From Elymus sibiricus (Eukaryota > Streptophyta > Magnoliopsida > Poales > Poaceae), in NCBI GenBank assembly GCA_039707655.1, contig CM077667.1, forward strand, positions 58,743,628 to 58,807,627: a stretch of DNA of 64,000 nucleotides. The letters run 5' to 3'. The position numbers and the translations under genes are program-made. The notes under the pieces were generated by a model that saw nothing but the letters and a program-made list of their open reading frames with translations, did not search any database and was not told the origin of the DNA. Of the stretch, positions 1 to 10,384 are shown one piece after another. Within the stretch, counting starts at the first letter, position 1; every line of letters begins with the position of its first letter.

Positions 1-867
1 TTCCTTCTTTAATTGGGGGATGATATTTAAACCACTTCTCCTTAGGGAGGTCAACATGACTAGAAAATGATTCATAGAAAGAGGCTACTATCTCAGAGTC
101 AAGTCCATATTTAGTGCTAAACTTGTGAAAAGCATCGGTATTCATAAAAGATTTAACACATTCAAACTTAAGCTTAATACCCGACTCATTACCTTCGTCG
201 AGTTCCCAATCTTCAGAGTTGCGTTTAATTCTTTCTAAGAGATCCCACTTGAATTCAATAGTCTTCTTCATAAAAGAACTAGTACAAGAAGTATCGAACA
301 TGGATCGATCATTATGAGAAAGTCGAGCATAAAAATTCTGAATAATAATTTCTCTCAGGAGCTCATGATTGGGGCATGAATATAACATTGACTTAAGCCT
401 CCCCCAAGCTAGAGCGATGCTTTCTCCTTCACGAGGCCAAAATTATATATATAATTCCGATCACGATGAACTAGATGCATAGGATAAAACTTTTGGTGGA
501 ATTCTAATGGCAATCGATTCCAGTTCCATGATCCAATATCATCACATAGCCTATACCATGTCAATGTTTTTCCCTTGAAAGATAAAGGGAAAACCTTCTT
601 CTTAACTTCATATCCAGATAAACTTGCCAGCTTAAATAATCCACAAATTTCATCCACATGTATTAGATGCATACCAGGATGTTCAGTTCGATCTCCTGCA
701 TAAGGATTAGCTAGCAGTTGTTCTACCATACCCAAAGGAATTTCATAACCAATTTTTTCACTAGGTGTAGTAGGTTGAGGGGCAACTAATTGTGGTTCTG
801 GTCGAGGTGAAGATGCCCGGAACAAACCCCTCAAAGGATTTTTTTTTTCCATAGTAGCAAGTGACAA
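1..867 (-). pseudogene. Athila-like Gypsy gag, frameshifted
   Basis: Capsid (gag) coding region of a Ty3/Gypsy LTR retrotransposon. It starts at an ATG just inside the primer-binding site and reads leftward off the window. The first reading frame (409-867, 152 aa) has a proline-rich start, then a gag-type segment with motifs such as KTLTWYRLCDD and WNWNRLPLEFHQKFYP. It stops at 409. Around position 430 the homologous frame continues one base out of phase (PREGESIALAWGRLKSML, then SFMKKTIEFKWDLLERIKR) and stays open to the window edge. The ORF is therefore broken by one small indel. Placement behind a tRNA-Asp primer site and an LTR supports the assignment. Clade (Athila-like) is inferred from the primer site and LTR type. 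Confidence 0.8.
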
Positions 868-929
868 TAAATTTCAGCACGTAGTATAAGTTTTTCCTTA
901 CAGATTTCCACTTAGCAAGACTGCTTCAC

Positions 930-947
930 TCCCCGGCAACGGCGCCA
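930..947 (-). other. Retrotransposon primer-binding site (tRNA-Asp type)
   Basis: On the minus strand this reads TGGCGCCGTTGCCGGGGA, the sequence many plant Athila-type Gypsy elements use to pair with the 3' end of tRNA-Asp. It lies 11 bases inside the end of the LTR and upstream of gag, as expected for priming minus-strand DNA synthesis. Confidence 0.85.
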
Positions 948-958
948 GAAAAGAGCCT

Positions 959-2477
959 TGATGACCCACAAGTATAGGGGGTCAATCATCATCCTTTCAA
1001 TAAGTAAGAGTGTCGAACCCAACGAGGAGCAGAAAGAAATGACAAGCGGTTTTCAGCAAGGTAATTTTTGCAAGCACTGAAATTGTAGGTAATAGGTAAT
1101 TTGATAGCAAGATAATTGGTAACGAGCAAGTAACAGTAACGGTAAATAAAGTGCAGCAAGATAGCCCAATCCTTTTGTGGCAAAGGATTGGCCAAAACAA
1201 TATCTTAGACTAAGCAAAGCGTTCTTGAGGGTACACGGGACTTTCATCTAGTCACTTTCATCATGTTGGTTTGATTTGTGTTCGCTACTTTGATAATTTG
1301 ATGTTTGGGTGGACCGGTGCTTGGGTGTTGTTCTTACTTGAACAAACCTCCCACTTATGATTAACCCCCCTCAAAAGCATCCGCAACTACGAGAAAAGTA
1401 TTAAGATAAAATCTAACCATAGTATTAAACATTTGGATCCAAATCAGCCCCTTACGAAATAGCGCATAAACTAGGGTTTAAGCTTCTGTCACTCTAGCAA
1501 CCCATCATCTAATAACTACTCCACAATGCGTTCCCTTAGGCCCAAAGATGGTGAAGTGCCATGTAGTCGACGTTCACATGACATCACTAAGGGAATCACA
1601 ACATTCATATCATCAAAATGTCGAACACATATCAAATTCACATGATTACTTGCAACATGACTTCTCCCGTGACCTCAACAACAAAGGTAACTACTCACAA
1701 ATGATACTCATGCTCAAGATCAGAGGGGTATTAAATAGCATAATGGATCTGAACATATAATCTTCAACCAAATAAACCATATAGTAGTCAACTACGGGAT
1801 GTAATCAACACCACTAGTCACCCCCTGGTACCAATCTGAGGTTCCGGTACAAAGATTGAGCACAAGAGATGAACTAGGGTTTGAGAGGAGATGGTGCTGT
1901 TGAAGATGTTGATGAAGATTGGCCTCCCAAAGATGAGAGGGTTGTTGGCGATGACGATGGCTTCGATTTCCCCCTCCGGGAGGGAAGTTCCCCCGGCGGA
2001 ATCGCTCCACAGGAGGGCAAAAGTGCTCCTGCCCAAGTTCCGCCTCAAGACGGCGGCGTTCCGTCCCGAAATTCCTCCCCTTATTTTTTCTAGGTCAAAA
2101 GACGTTAAGTACCAGAAGATGGGCACCGGAGGTGGGCTAGGCTGACCACAACCCACCAGGGCGCGCCTGGGGGGCCTGGCGCGCCCTGGTGTCTTGTGGT
2201 CACCAGGTGGCCCCCCTCCGGTAGTTATTTGCTCCAGTATTTTTTATATATTCCAAAATAATTCTCCGTGAAGTTTCAGCTTATTTAGAGATGTGCAGAA
2301 TAGGTATCTCTGATATGCTTTTTCAGGTCCAGAATTCCAGCTGCCGGCATTCTCCCTCTTTGTGTAAAGCTTGCATATTATGAGAGAAAAGGCATTAGAA
2401 TTACTCCATAAAGCATTATTATGCATAAAAACATTATAAATAACAGTAGAAAATCATGATGCAAAATGGACATATCA
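959..2477 (-). mobile_element. 5' LTR of Athila-like Gypsy retrotransposon
   Basis: A 1,519 bp long terminal repeat in minus orientation. It begins TGATATGTCCATTTTGCATC (complement ending at 2477) and ends GGGTCATCA (complement starting at 959), giving the usual TG...CA-type ends. The primer site and gag follow on its 3' side. The element's other LTR lies beyond the left edge, so the target duplication (one copy would be 2478-2482, acacc) cannot be tested. The LTR start resembles wheat Sabrina/WHAM-type elements, but the family name is from memory and unverified. Short ORFs inside it are not supported as genes. Confidence 0.8.
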
Positions 2478-2860
2478 ACACCCAAAGAGAAGGAACCATC
2501 ACAGGATCATAACTCGGGTGAGATCCGTGAAGAACCTGCCAGGTATTGGAGAACCTGATGTCCAACGCAACCATGTAGCGACGGACGTGCCCGTACTCCT
2601 CCCTGCCACGGCGACGTACCGCCTCCGCGGGGGCCAGCTCCCTCCGCACCGATAGTGGCCCACACGACCGCCACCAAAGAACCTTCGGGTCGACGACGAG
2701 ACCCCGATTCCTCACCAAGCTGCGCGCGCCGGAAGGTAGCACCTCCCAGTGCCAGGCCGGCAGAGCGTAGTCCCGGACATGGCGCCTCTCAAGGATGTCG
2801 CCGCCGAGTCGACGACGAGGATGCGGGTCGGGCATCATCGACGTCGAGAACAAATTCCTA
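2478..2860. other. GC-rich segment of unknown origin flanking the LTR
   Basis: About 380 bp of high-GC sequence between the Gypsy LTR and AT-rich DNA. It holds a 139-codon minus-strand ORF (2434-2853) rich in Arg and Pro that starts at the low-complexity edge and runs into the LTR. The base composition looks like a captured or degraded host exon. I recognise no domain in either strand. Confidence 0.3.
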
Positions 2861-3128
2861 TGAAAAAAAAATGACTAGTGGTGACCTATTCAAAAACAAA
2901 AAGCTTGGTCAGTGGACGATAGGATTCCATCAGAAATGTCGCTGGAGCTAACTATGCGTTTAAAACAAGCATTTTAATATTCATCCCTTGATCTATAGTA
3001 AATGAAAACCAAAGTATTCCCATCGATGGGCAAGCCATACTACAGTTTCTTAAAACCAGTATTTTTCTCAGTTTTGCATGTGTTTGGCTGGTGATGTTTT
3101 ATCAAAGTTTTGACCAAGTACTTAGCGT
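2861..3128. other. AT-rich spacer
   Basis: No ORF, RNA gene or recognisable repeat seen. Confidence 0.4.
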
Positions 3129-3318
3129 CAGTGGTGACTCCACTAGGGAGGCTTCAATAGGCTTAAGCCTACCCTCCAAAAACCTTATTTCAGCTAAACA
3201 TACTACTTGACAATTATACTAAGGTGTTTAACATGTAAATTGCAACGCATTTGCTAGTTAGACTTAGAAACTTGATGTTTTGAGCCTACCCTTCAATTGT
3301 GTGCTAGATTCGCCACTG
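3129..3318. mobile_element. hAT-type MITE with perfect 8 bp target duplication
   Basis: A 190 bp non-coding element flanked by an exact 8 bp duplication, CTTAGCGT (3121-3128 and 3319-3326). Its ends are imperfect inverted repeats: CAGTGGTGACTC on the left and, inverted, CAGTGGCGAATC on the right. An 8 bp duplication with CA(G/C)TG-type ends is typical of non-autonomous hAT elements. The intact duplication suggests the copy is not very old. Confidence 0.8.
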
Positions 3319-3894
3319 CTTAGCGTGAATGACTAACTAATTGACGGCTTGATTCGCTCATGTCTGCAAAGAAGAGATGGAGCCTCGCACGTGAAGCCGG
3401 CTGGAAGAAGGAACTTGTGCACATATTACATAGAACTTAGATATTACATATTACATAGAACTTGCATTTTTTTTATATAATGACAAAATAAAACACATAT
3501 ATCATGTCCACTGTGATCACAAGCAAAACAAAATGACTACAAAATAAAACAAAATGATTACAAAATGATTACAAAATAAAACACATATATATTAATTTCA
3601 TCAAAAGTTCACAAAATGGGCTCTCGGAGGGGCTCGGCTGTCGCCGGAGTTGGCTGGAGATGGGAGCGGCGTCGGCGTCAAACATGGATGTGGCTGGAGT
3701 TGGCCGGCGTCGCCCTGCGGTGTTGGTTTGGGCGGCAATCAGTGACGGAAGGAGGGGAAAAAAGAAGGCGGGGCTCACAGCGGGCGGGACGGCGTTGGCA
3801 AGCGGGGCGGCGTCGGCGAGCGGAGGTTGAAGACGAGCGGCCTGGCGGCGTGGCTGTGGTTCTCGATCTATTCCGGGCGGTGGCTGGCCTCGGG

Positions 3895-4075
3895 ACTTAT
3901 ATAGGCGTGAGCCTTTTGTCCCAGTTGCCATCACGCACCGGGACTAAAGGTTGGACCTTTAGTCTCGGTTGCCACCACGCACCGGGACTAAAGATTATTT
4001 TCGTAGGCGGCTCAAATTAAGCGCGGGAGGAGACCTTTAGTCCCGGTGCGTGGTGGCAACCGGGACTAATGGTAT
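3895..4075. repeat. CACTA subterminal repeats, left side of copy 1
   Basis: Several copies of a short motif reading 'ccgggactaaag' and its inverse 'ctttagtcccgg' occur, spaced by 'ttgccaccacgcac' variants. The same motif occurs near the right end of copy 1 and in copy 2. In this class, such repeats are the transposase-binding regions near each end. A TATA-like 'ttatatag' sits at about 3899, as in the promoter-side ends of both CACTA copies. The block may therefore derive from a 5' rather than a 3' end. Confidence 0.65.
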
Positions 4076-4679
4076 TTTTCATGTTGTTTTTGTTTTTTCC
4101 TTTATTTTCTTACTTTGTTTCTACTTACAGGAAATATTTAGAGTTTTTTAGTTGGATAAATTTTATTTAATTCTAAGTTAATATTAATTTGATCATAATT
4201 TGGGAATTTTTAGGATATTTTAAATAGGTGTTTTAATCAAAAATAGATTCTGTTTAACTCTTTTAGTTTTATACATTTTTCCTTTGTTTCTGTTTTTAGG
4301 AATTTTTGGGATATTTTAGTTTCTGTTTTCTTGTTATTGTTTTTCCAAATTATATTATGTTTCTGTTCTTCAACATGAGGAGTTTTAATTTTAATTTTCA
4401 AAAATTAGTTGAGAGATTCAATTTTACGAAATGAAATTAATTCTTGTAAAATGCATAACAATTTGAAAACTAAACCAAATGAGTTGGACATAATTGCATT
4501 GATTAACTCCTCACAAATCATGTTTCAAATGCCAAAATTCCCTAGCTCTTACAAAGATTCCCTTCGGTTTGTCCGAAGTGGGACTTTCCAGCTATAAGTC
4601 CGGAAACTCACTAGAGAAAAGGGATGACAGTGAAGCCGCGGTCACATCCCAGAGTGTGATCCTAGGGTATAAAACTTTT

Positions 4680-7600
4680 TCTTCGCGTGTGTCCCTTGCT
4701 TATGATTGCGCAGTAATCATGGAGAATCTTCATCATTTAACAGGATGCTTGGCTCAGTCTTCACCCTGAAGGGAGGAATTTCCTAAAACTTTTCATAATC
4801 TTCTGACATGTCTGTCTTGTCCTCCACTCCCACGATGTTTCTTTTACCTGAAAGAACTATGTGGCACTTTGGCTCATCGTATGATGTATTCGCTTCCTTA
4901 TCTTATCTTTTTCTCGGTTTGATAGACATGTCCTTCGCATAGAAAACATGCGCCACATCATTGGCTAGGACGAATGGCTCCTCTGTGTACCCAAGATTGT
5001 TGAGATCCACTGTTGTCATTCCGTACTACGGGTCTACCTTAACCCCTGTCAGATTGACCCATTTGCACCGAAACAAAGGGATCTTAAAATCATGTCCATA
5101 GTCAAGTTCCCATATCTCCTCTATGTAACCATAATATGTGTCCTTTTCCCTATTGTTGTTTGTTGCATCAAAGCGGACACCACTGTTTTGGTTGGTGCTC
5201 TTTTTATCTTGGGCGATCGTGTAAAATGTATTCCCATTTATCTCGTACCCTTGGAAACTCAATACAGTCGAAGATGGTGTCCTGGCCAAAGAGTACAACT
5301 CATCTCCAACAGTGTCGTTAGTCATGAGATGTGTTTGCAACCAACCGCCAAAAGTCGCCATGTGGGTACGTTTAATCCAGGGGTCAGACTGCTCCGGGAT
5401 CTTGTAGCGTACAATATCCATGTGTTCCTCGATATACGGAGCCACCAAGGCGGAATTTTGTAGAACTGTGTAGTGTGCTTGAGTGAAATAACGCCCGTCC
5501 ATACATATTACTACTTTCTTTCCTAGCATGCCTTTTCCATTCAGTCTCCCCTCATGCCGCGATTTAGGAACACCAATCGGCTTAAGGTCAGGAATAAAGT
5601 TAACACAAAACTCAATAACCTCCTCTGTTTCATGGCCCTTGGAGATGCTTCCTTCTGGCCTAGCACGGTTATGAACATATTTCTTTAATACTCCCATGAA
5701 CCTCTCAAAGGGGAACATATTGTGTAGAAATACAGGACCCAGAATGCTAATCTCTTCGATTAGGTGAACTAGGACGTGCGTCATAATATTGAAGAAGGAT
5801 GGTGGGAACACCAACTCGAAACTGACAAGACATTGGACCAAATCATTTTGTAACCTTGGTAGGATTTCTGGATCGATTACCTTCTGAGAAATTGCATTGA
5901 AGAATGCACATAGCTTGGCAATGGCTAATCGAACATTTTCCGGTAGAAGCCCCCTCAATGCAACCGGAAGTAATTGCATCATGATCACGTGGCAGTCATA
6001 AGACTTTAGGTTTTGGAATTTTTTTCTCTACCATATTTATTATTCCCTTTATATTCGACGAGAAGCCAGACGGTACCTTCCTACTGAGCAGGCATTCAAA
6101 AAAATATTTCCTTCTCTTTTTTGGTAAGAGCGTAGCTGGCAGGACCTTGATACCGCTTTGGATGCATGCCGTCTTTTTCGTTCATACGTTGCTGGTCCTG
6201 CCGTGCCTCCGGTGTATCTTTTGTCTTCCCATACACGCCCAGGAAGCATAGTAGGTTCACGCAAAGATTCTTCGTCACGTGCATCACGTCGATTGCAGAG
6301 CGGACCTCTAGGACTTTCCAATAGGGTAGCTCCCAAAATATAGATTTCTTCTTCCACATGCGGGCGTGTCCGTTAGCGTCATTCGGAACAGATTGACCAC
6401 CAGGACCCTTTCCAAAGATTACTTTTAAATCCTTGACCATATCAAGTATATCATCACCAGTACGGTGGCCAGGCTTCTTCCGGTGATCTGCCTCACCTTT
6501 GAAATGCTTGCCTTTCTTTCTTAAGAGATGCTTGATCGGAAGAAACTGATGATGTCCTAGGTACACAACCTTCTTACATTTATCCAAATATATACCTTCA
6601 CTCTCATCTAAACAGTGCGTGCATGCATTGTATCCCTTGTTTGTCTGTCCTGAAAGGTTACTAAGAGCAGGCCAATCATTGATGGTTACAAACAGCAACG
6701 CTCGTAGGTCAAATTCCTCATGTTTGTGCTCATCCCACACACGTACACCTTTTAAATCCCACAACTGTAAAAGTTCTTCAACTAATGGCCTTAGGTACAC
6801 ATCAATGTCGTTGCCGGGTTGCTTAGGGCCTTGGATGAGCACTGGCATCATGATGAACTTCCGCTTCATGCACAACCAAGGAGGAAGGTTATAGGTACAT
6901 AGAGTCACACGCCAGGTGCTATGATTGCTTCTCTGCTCCCCAAAAAGATTAATGCCATCTGCACTTATACCAAACCATAAGTTCCTTGCGTCATCTGCAA
7001 AATATGGCCACTCTCTCTTGATTTTTCTCCACTGTGACCCATCAGCGGGTACTCTCAACATCCCGTCTTTCTTACGGTCTTCTTTGTGCCATTGCAACAA
7101 CTTGGCATGCTCTTTGTTTTGGAACAAACGTTTCAACCGTGGTATTATAGGAGCATACCACATCATCTTGGCAGGAATCCTCTTCCTGGGGTGCTCGCCC
7201 TCAACATCACCAGGGTCATCGCATCTGATCTTATAGCGCAATGCACCGCATACCGGGAATGCATTCAAATTCTCGTACTCCTCACCGCGGTAGAGGATGC
7301 AGTCATTAGGGCATGCATGTATCTTCTGCACCTCTAATCCTAGAGGGCAGACAGCCTTCTTTGCTTCGTACGTACTGTCGGGCAATTCGTTGTCCTTTGG
7401 AAGCATATTCTTTAACATTTTCAGCAACTTTTCAAATCCCTTGTCAGATACACCATTATGTGCCTTCCATTGCAGCAATTCCAGTGTGGTACCCAGCTTT
7501 TTCTTGTCATCTTCGCAATTTGGGTACAACAATTTTTTGTGATCCTCTAACATGCGCTGCAACTTCAACTTCTCCTTTTTACTTGCAGTTTCTCTTTGCA

Positions 7601-7980
7601 TCAGCAATGGCCCGACCAAGATCATCAGCGGGCTCATCTGATGCCTCTTCTTCAGCTTCTTCCCCCATTGCAGTCCCATCGTATTCAGGGAACCCAGGAT
7701 AGTTGTCATCATCCTCTTCTTCTTCATTGTCTTCCATTATAACCCCTCTTTCTCCGTGCTTGGTCCAACAGTTATAGCCGGACATGAAATTGGACTGAAG
7801 CAGGTGGATGTGAAGGACTTTTGAGGTAGAGTAATTCCTATCATTCTTACAGACAGCACATGGACCACACATAAAACCTTCCCGCTTGTTTGCCTCAGCC
7901 GCACGCAGAAAACTATGCACGCCATTAATGAACTGGGGAGAGCGTCGGTCATCGTACATCCATTGCCGACTCATCTTCAT
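4680..7980 (-). pseudogene. TNP2-like CACTA transposase, broken
   Basis: Remnant of the En/Spm-type transposase that cuts and joins CACTA ends. Domains from the 5' end: transposase-associated domain at about 7835-7980 (QWMYDDRRS, then C-x2-C-x-x-C), an acidic linker, the Transposase_21/tnp2 core (6110-7400, with CPNDCILYRG, WFGISADGINLFGE and the NDWPALSNLSGQTNKG region), DUF4218 (about 5560-5990), then DUF4216 (about 5030-5350). The C-terminal tail continues to about 4680. Breaks: a frameshift near 7590-7600, +1 slips in 7-base A/T runs at 6098-6104 and 6019-6025, a TAG near 5029, and later stops in the tail. It cannot encode one full-length protein as read. Copy 2 supplies the aligned frame for comparison. 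The start is the first Met of the associated domain (7974 or 7980). Confidence 0.85.
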
Positions 7981-8064
7981 TACACAACATCGAAGTGACC
8001 AAATTAATACAAGTTCATACATAAAGTTCATACACACTTATTCTCATAAAAAACATACAACTAT

Positions 8065-8511
8065 CTAGCTAAAGCATTTAAACGCAACAACAAATGCGAT
8101 CAAAATTGCAACTAAGGTAATAATTGATCCAACAGCATAATGATACCAAGCCTCTTTATTAATGGCATATTTTCTAATCTTTCTAATCTTCAAGCGCATT
8201 GCATCCATCTTGATCTTGTGATCATCGACGACATCGGCAACATACAACTCCAATTTCATCTTCTCTTCTTCAATTCTTTTCAATTTTTCTTTCAAATAAT
8301 CGTTTTCTTTTTCAACTAAATTTAACTTCTCGACAAGAGGGTCGGTTGCAATTTCTGGTTCACATACCTCCTAGATAAAAATATCTATGTCAACTTGATG
8401 GGCATAATTGTCATAAAAACACGAAATGAAACAAAATAGTTATAAAAGATAATATACCACATCCGAATCATAAACCGGATGAGGGCCGACGGAGACGGAT
8501 ATCAAAACCAT
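8065..8511 (-). CDS. CACTA accessory protein: coiled coil plus C-terminal membrane anchor, two exons
   Basis: A small gene upstream of the transposase, same strand. Exon 1 is 8458-8511 (MVLISVSVGPHPVYDSDV); exon 2 is 8065-8370. The 87 bp intron (8371-8457) starts GTATATT and ends ATCTAG, and the exons join in frame. The product is 119 aa. Residues about 30-85 are rich in K/E/L with heptad-like spacing (EKLNLVEKENDYLKEKLKRI), suggesting a coiled coil. A hydrophobic stretch of about 22 residues near the C-terminus (SIITLVAILIAFVVAFK) predicts a single tail-anchored membrane segment. I do not know its function. Similar proteins recur in grass annotations as hypothetical, to my memory, and position suggests it belongs to the transposon. 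The region matching it is gone from copy 2. The splice model is inferred from sequence only. Confidence 0.6.
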
Positions 8512-8824
8512 GGCACTATATATAACAAACAATCATACAAGTAAGAAAATTATACAAGTTAATTTGAGCTCAAATTGCATATAAATCAAATAAACTTCAC
8601 ATAATTACTCCCAAACTAAAACCCACAAATCACTATACTTATAGAGCATGAAACAAGCTAAACTAGCAATGAGAGATGAAAGGATGAAGTTGCTAACCTT
8701 TTAGAACGATGGGGTGCCTCCAATCTTGACAAATCTTGGCAACAATGGATGATGAGCTCGAGCTAGGGGAAGGGAAGAACAGAAAGGAGAGAAAGGAGAG
8801 CTTGGGCTCGGGCTGGAAGAAGCA

Positions 8825-9128
8825 TCTATATATAGAGACATCTTTAGTCCCTGTTGGTGATACCAACCGGGACTAAAGGTCCATCTCTAGTCACGGTTGG
8901 TGACACCAACCGGGACTAAAGGGTCTCGCGGGGGCCCAGCCTGGCGCAACCCTGACACAACCCTTTAGTCCCAGTTGGTGTCACCAACCGGGACTAGAAG
9001 TCCCTCACGAACCGGGACTAGAGGTGGCCCTGCCCCCGTCCGCTCCTAGCCGTTGGAACCGGGACTAATGGTAATATTAGTCCCAGTTCTAAACCCGACC
9101 GGGACTAAAGCTACGGACAAAAGGTCCG
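8825..9128. repeat. CACTA subterminal repeats, right end of copy 1
   Basis: At least eight direct and inverted copies of 'accgggactaaag' / 'tttagtcccggt' occur with 'ttggtg' / 'caccaa' spacers, ending about 13 bp before the CACTA terminus. A TATA-like 'ctatatatag' at about 8826-8835 precedes them on the gene side. It is the likely promoter for the two minus-strand genes. In this class, subterminal repeats bind the transposon's own proteins. Confidence 0.8.
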
Positions 9129-9141
9129 TTTTCTACTAGTG

Positions 9142-10015
9142 TATTGAGGTACTAAATTTTGATTCTGCGATGTGCATGCGTGTGTGCCTGTGTGTGCGCG
9201 TGAGCGCGCGCCCATTTTGGGTACATGTGGATTTATGGCTACATTTATAACAATGGTCTACAACCAAAGCTGATAATAATGTCAAATCAACCTATGTTGT
9301 TCATCATTAAGATTTTATGGTGTATTTAAGATTGTGAGACGTGTACCCGAACCAAACAATTCAAATTTATTTATGGTACCAACTCTGGTTTAATTAATAA
9401 TATATGTTGAAACAAACCAACTGCATGCTAAGCTGGTAAATACATTAATTGGACTAGCTCACATGCCATGCTCATCACTCATGCAATTTGTGGCTACATA
9501 TAGTCCACTATATAAAGATCACAATGTAGGTACACAAGCATCGAAAACATAAGGGTCGTATATTTCATAGTTAGTACACAACAATTTACTCTAGTGGGTG
9601 TGCAACCACTACATCATGAGATTGCATAAACTATATGTACATCAATCCTAAATAGGAAAAGAAAGCATGGAGAAATGAGAAGAAACCACATGGTTAAGAA
9701 CCAGAACGAGAGATGTTGGATGCGCTACATTGAGGCGGTGTCTTAGAACCAGAGAATATTGAGAGACCACCATGTGAACAAAGAATACAAAATTATGAGT
9801 ACAAAGGACATTTTTATTTGTCTCTTTTGTTTAGATTATATAGTAAACATTCACACATATGTAGAAGACATCTAGATGCACATTTGACACCAAAAAAAGT
9901 ATTGCCTCTCTTTTTCGTGGAATGAAAAATATATTACTTCTCCATTGGTTAAAACTTGTATGTTGGTGTGAGATGTATATAATTCTTATATTGCATTATT
10001 TGCTTTATTTTGTGG
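9142..10015 (-). repeat. Inverted copy of NPF downstream blocks B-C-D
   Basis: Read on the minus strand, this matches the flank sequence repeated downstream of the plus-strand NPF fragments. Block B: 'tttattttgtggga' to 'ccacgaaaaagag' and the 'catctagatgtcttctac' motif. Block C: 'gtggttg-acacccactagag'. Block D: 'ttaccagcttagcatgcag' to 'atcaaaatttagtacc'. It is cut at 9141/9142 by the CACTA terminus. Its orientation matches the intact NPF gene, so it is probably that gene's own downstream flank, separated from it by the LINE and AT-rich repeats. Confidence 0.75.
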
Positions 10016-10384
10016 GACATGCTAGGTGCAAGTCAACTGACTTTTGTTCATTGGTCAGTCGACTGACCAAAAACTTTTTCAGTCGATTTGCTCCTGTATC
10101 TACATGCAGCCAACTTCCTACTCGAGCGTTCCTATGTAGTACATGCTCACTTCATCACCCAACTGCTCATTTCAAGCATGCATATATTTATTTCTTCCTG
10201 CGTCTGGGCGTATGTACCAAATCTGTTATTAGATGAAAACAATATGTGCCTAATCTTATTCTCAAGGTGTCAATCATATGTACGTAACCTGTGTCAATCA
10301 TATGTACGTAACCTAATCTAATTTTTGGATTAAGGTTTCAAGCGGCAATCATGCACGTCCCTACTAAATCGACGCTAAAATAGA
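10016..10384. other. Spacer with a 24 bp tandem duplication
   Basis: No gene seen. It contains a palindrome 'gtcagtcgactgac' near 10055 and a perfect two-copy 24 bp repeat (GTGTCAATCATATGTACGTA plus acct) at 10267-10314. Confidence 0.5.

Larger units (their letters stand above)
3600..9141 (-). mobile_element. CACTA transposon, copy 1 (TNP2 type)
   Basis: A class II CACTA element read on the minus strand. The right (5') terminus is seen directly: the sequence ends ...tttctactagtg at 9141, which inverted is CACTAGTAGAAA. Inside it lie subterminal repeats (8825-9128), a two-exon accessory gene and a TNP2-like transposase. A second block of the same subterminal motif lies at 3895-4075 beside an AT-rich segment (4080-4470). 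No left CACTA terminus was found, so the left limit is uncertain and the 3' end may be deleted. On the right the element is inserted in block D of the inverted NPF flank. Confidence 0.8.

Noticed and set aside
3616..4020. 134 aa plus ORF and 121 aa minus ORF near the CACTA left side
   Set aside because: Both lie over promoter-like and subterminal repeat sequence, are GC-driven and have no domain.
8825..9128. 'tttagtcccggt' repeats as host promoter elements
   Set aside because: The same repeats occur at CACTA ends at three sites in the window, so they are transposon subterminal repeats.
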